Positions 6,673 through 8,637 of a DNA stretch of 8,637 nt are shown here, one piece after another. A program made the position numbers and the translations under genes. The notes beneath the pieces were generated by a model. It had not been told where the DNA came from, searched no databases, and saw only the letters and a list, made by a program, of their open reading frames with translations. Every line of letters begins with the position of its first letter. Position 1 is the first letter of the stretch. Location: assembly GCA_964496365.1 (NCBI GenBank), contig CAZBZK010000067.1:1-8637 (forward strand). The letters are read 5' to 3'. The stretch is from AB-629-J13 sp964496365 (GTDB lineage Bacteria > Fidelibacterota > Marinisomatia > Marinisomatales > AB-629-J13).

Positions 6673-8013
6673 ATGAATATCCGCATAAAAAAAGGCCATG
6701 ATATAAAAATTTCAGGGAAACCTTCGGATTTTTTAGTTACTAGTAATGCTCCCCTGTCCGTGGCAATGTTGCCGGTAAATTTCAAAGGTAAGAAACCAAA
6801 ATTATTAGTCAGAGAAAATGACAAGGTAAACATAGGATCACCATTGTTTTTTGACAAAACCAATCCGGAGTTGAAATGGGCTTCCCCCGGGGGTGGAATT
6901 GTGAAAGAGATTCAATACGGTCCTCGTAGAGTTCTCGAAAAAATTGAAATTGAATTGGACAAATATGAAGAATCAATGGTTCATAAAAAATGGTCAGAAA
7001 GTGAAATAAAAACTCTTTCCGGTGAAACTGTTATCAATACAATCTTAGATGGGAATTTATTCCATCTTATTCGACAAAGACCATTTAATAAAATAGCTAA
7101 TCCAAAAGAAAAACCACGAGATATTTTTATTTCTACCATTAATTCTGCTCCGTTAACGGTCAATTTAGACATTGCACTCAAAAATAAACTGACTCAGTTT
7201 CAAGCAGGGATTACCGTCCTCAGTAAACTAACCTCAGGTAAATTATATTTAGGAATGAAACCCCACTCCATTTTTAAAGAGGTTATCCATGCAGAAAAAA
7301 TAACGGTTTCAGGACCCCATCCATCTGGGAATGTCGGAATTCAAATCCATCACGTTGCTCCTATAAAGCCGAGAGATATTATTTGGACGGTTCATGCACA
7401 AGATGTGGTTGTGTTGGGACAGTTATTTCTTACAGGAAAATATGATCCATCATTGGTGGTTTCGCTTGGAGGTCCCAAAATTCAAAAACCGGTTCATGTG
7501 CAATCAAGGGCTGGAGTTCCTATTCGGCATTTATTAAAAGATCAAGAACCTAAAGAGGCGGTGCGAATTATTTCCGGTGATGTTTTGACAGGGACTGTTA
7601 AACAAAAAACCGGGTTTTTGGATTTTTATGATAGTACAATCACTGTGTTATCTGATTCTATCAATAGAGAATTTATGAGTATGCTCAAACCGGGACATGC
7701 AACGTCTCGTTATAGTTTGTCTTCTGCTTTTTTAAAGTTTGGAAACCGTATTTTCCCATTCAACACATCTCAAAATGGAAGTCATAGGGCATTGGTACCT
7801 CTAAATATATGGGAAAAAGTTTTACCCATGGATATCTATCCCAATGCACTTTACCGATCAATTATTGCACAGGATATAGAAGAAATGGAACAATTGGGAA
7901 TTTGGGAGTGCGATGAAGAAGATTTTGCTCTATGCTCATTTGCTTGCCCAAGTAAAACAGACGTAGGAAGAATGATAAGGAAAGGTCTTGATTTAATGGA
8001 GGCTGAAGGATAA
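6673..8013 (+). CDS. nqrA: Na+-translocating NADH:quinone reductase subunit A
   Basis: NqrA is the cytoplasmic-side peripheral subunit of Na+-NQR and has been linked to quinone binding; it carries no flavin or metal of its own. The 446 residues match the length I recall for the Vibrio protein. The N-terminal IKKGHDIKISGKP block and the lipoyl-like SPGGGIVKEIQYGPRRVLEKI segment (71-91) are followed by RPFNKI (136-141), SGPHPSGNVGIQIHH (213-227), QDVVVLGQLFLTG (243-255), RIISGDVLTG (298-307) and the C-terminal ECDEEDFALCSFACPSK (412-428). The ATG at 6673 is the first start after the in-frame TAG at 6667-6669; no Shine-Dalgarno sequence precedes it. The stop overlaps the nqrB start by one base (TAATG), so the two are surely co-translated. 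nqrC-F should follow outside the window. Confidence 0.96.
   Translation: MNIRIKKGHDIKISGKPSDFLVTSNAPLSVAMLPVNFKGKKPKLLVRENDKVNIGSPLFFDKTNPELKWASPGGGIVKEIQYGPRRVLEKIEIELDKYEESMVHKKWSESEIKTLSGETVINTILDGNLFHLIRQRPFNKIANPKEKPRDIFISTINSAPLTVNLDIALKNKLTQFQAGITVLSKLTSGKLYLGMKPHSIFKEVIHAEKITVSGPHPSGNVGIQIHHVAPIKPRDIIWTVHAQDVVVLGQLFLTGKYDPSLVVSLGGPKIQKPVHVQSRAGVPIRHLLKDQEPKEAVRIISGDVLTGTVKQKTGFLDFYDSTITVLSDSINREFMSMLKPGHATSRYSLSSAFLKFGNRIFPFNTSQNGSHRALVPLNIWEKVLPMDIYPNALYRSIIAQDIEEMEQLGIWECDEEDFALCSFACPSKTDVGRMIRKGLDLMEAEG
7998..8002 (+). promoter_or_regulatory. Ribosome binding site of nqrB
   Basis: GGAGG inside the end of nqrA lies ten bases before the nqrB ATG at 8013. It is the strongest Shine-Dalgarno match in the window and supports this start. 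Confidence 0.65.
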
Positions 8014-8637
8014 TGGGCTGGTTATTAAAGGTCATATTAAAAATTCGTCCTAAATTTGAAGAAGGGGGTAAGTTTAATAAATTTTGGGCTATCTATGAAG
8101 CGACAGAAACCATTCTATTTAGCACCGATGAAAAAACGAAATCAGGACCTCATATTCGTGACAGTTTGGATATAAAACGAGTTATGATTTTGGTGGTAGT
8201 TGCCTTGATTCCTTGTTACATTTTTGGTGTGATCAATATAGGATACCAATCTTCCCTTGCGAACAATGTAACTAATTTGTGGTGGGAGAATGGTTTGTTT
8301 GGAATAAAAATAATCATGCCTATTATTTTGGTTACTTTTGTTTCCGGCGGATTTTGGGAAATTGTTTTTGCTTTAGTAAGAAAACATGATATTTCTGAAG
8401 GATTTTTGGTAACCTGTGCTTTGATACCTCTTATCATGCCCCCAACCATTCCTCTGTGGATGGTGGCAGTAGCAACCTCATTTGGGATTGTAATCGGAAA
8501 GGAGATATTTGGAGGAGTGGGGATGAATATTTTTAACCCAGCTTTGGTTGCTAGAGCGTTTATATTTTTTGCATATCCTGGAAAAATATCTGGAGATAAA
8601 GTGTGGCTCATTGGGCCTGACGGGTATACTGGTGCTA
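8013..8637 (+). CDS. nqrB: Na+-translocating NADH:quinone reductase subunit B, 3'-truncated
   Basis: NqrB is the large integral-membrane subunit of Na+-NQR that holds a covalently bound FMN and is implicated in sodium transport and quinone reduction. The 208 visible residues run off the window; the family has about 400. Diagnostic blocks are FEEGGKF (15-21), HIRDSLDIKRVMI (47-59), GGFWEIVFALVRKH (112-125), SEGFLVTCALIPLIMPPTIPL (128-148), GKEIFGGVGMNIFNPALVARA (162-182) and FFAYPGKISGD (185-195). The final DGYTGA corresponds to the SGAT-type motif whose Thr carries FMN by a phosphoester bond. The sequence stops exactly before that residue, and its last base, A, is compatible with a Thr codon. 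The loop before GGFWE is shorter than in the Vibrio protein. Several transmembrane helices lie between about 57 and 190. Confidence 0.95.
   Translation, partial: MGWLLKVILKIRPKFEEGGKFNKFWAIYEATETILFSTDEKTKSGPHIRDSLDIKRVMILVVVALIPCYIFGVINIGYQSSLANNVTNLWWENGLFGIKIIMPIILVTFVSGGFWEIVFALVRKHDISEGFLVTCALIPLIMPPTIPLWMVAVATSFGIVIGKEIFGGVGMNIFNPALVARAFIFFAYPGKISGDKVWLIGPDGYTGA

Noticed and set aside
6612..6863. Antisense frame across the nqrA start
   Set aside because: Most of it is opposite conserved nqrA codons and it has no recognisable domain.
8216..8611. Long antisense open frame opposite nqrB
   Set aside because: It lies wholly opposite the strongly conserved nqrB reading frame, its peptide matches no family I recognise, and it has no ribosome site. 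It is a shadow of the real gene.

Overview
The window is a single-direction block of respiratory-chain genes from an AT-rich bacterium. It holds the distal half of a complex I operon (nuoI end, nuoJ, nuoK, nuoL, nuoM, nuoN), a gap of about 290 bases, and then the first two genes of a Na+-translocating NADH:quinone reductase operon (nqrA complete, nqrB cut by the window end). Every gene is on the + strand, and I see no mobile element, tRNA, rRNA or CRISPR array.

The organism is a Gram-negative-type bacterium, since Na+-NQR is essentially confined to such lineages. The NuoI form (long linker between its two iron-sulfur motifs), the NuoL segment ending in DPQDMRNMGGL and the low GC suggest the Bacteroidota/Marinimicrobia (SAR406)/Ignavibacteria neighbourhood, perhaps marine. 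That placement is inference from remembered family features, not from a search.

Layout: 1-393 nuoI (5' end outside the window); 428-919 nuoJ; 919-1224 nuoK; 1221-3266 nuoL; 3315-4862 nuoM; 4887-6380 nuoN; 6381-6672 non-coding gap; 6673-8013 nqrA; 8013-8637 nqrB (partial). nuoJ/K and nqrA/B overlap by one base (TAATG) and nuoK/L by four (ATGA), as expected for co-translated subunits. All three antiporter-like subunits (L, M, N) keep the charged Glu/Lys residues needed for proton pumping, and NuoK keeps both of its membrane glutamates, so the complex I encoded here looks functional.

The two enzymes do the same redox chemistry, passing electrons from NADH to quinone, but are unrelated. Complex I normally pumps H+ and Na+-NQR pumps Na+. 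Their adjacency on one strand would let the cell choose which ion gradient NADH oxidation builds.

The least ordinary stretch is the gap between the operons. Read in two frames separated by a stop and a frameshift, it resembles the N-terminal domain of anthranilate synthase component I (TrpE/PabB family). I interpret it as a decayed gene remnant. I found no convincing previously undescribed system; the rest is well-conserved energy metabolism.
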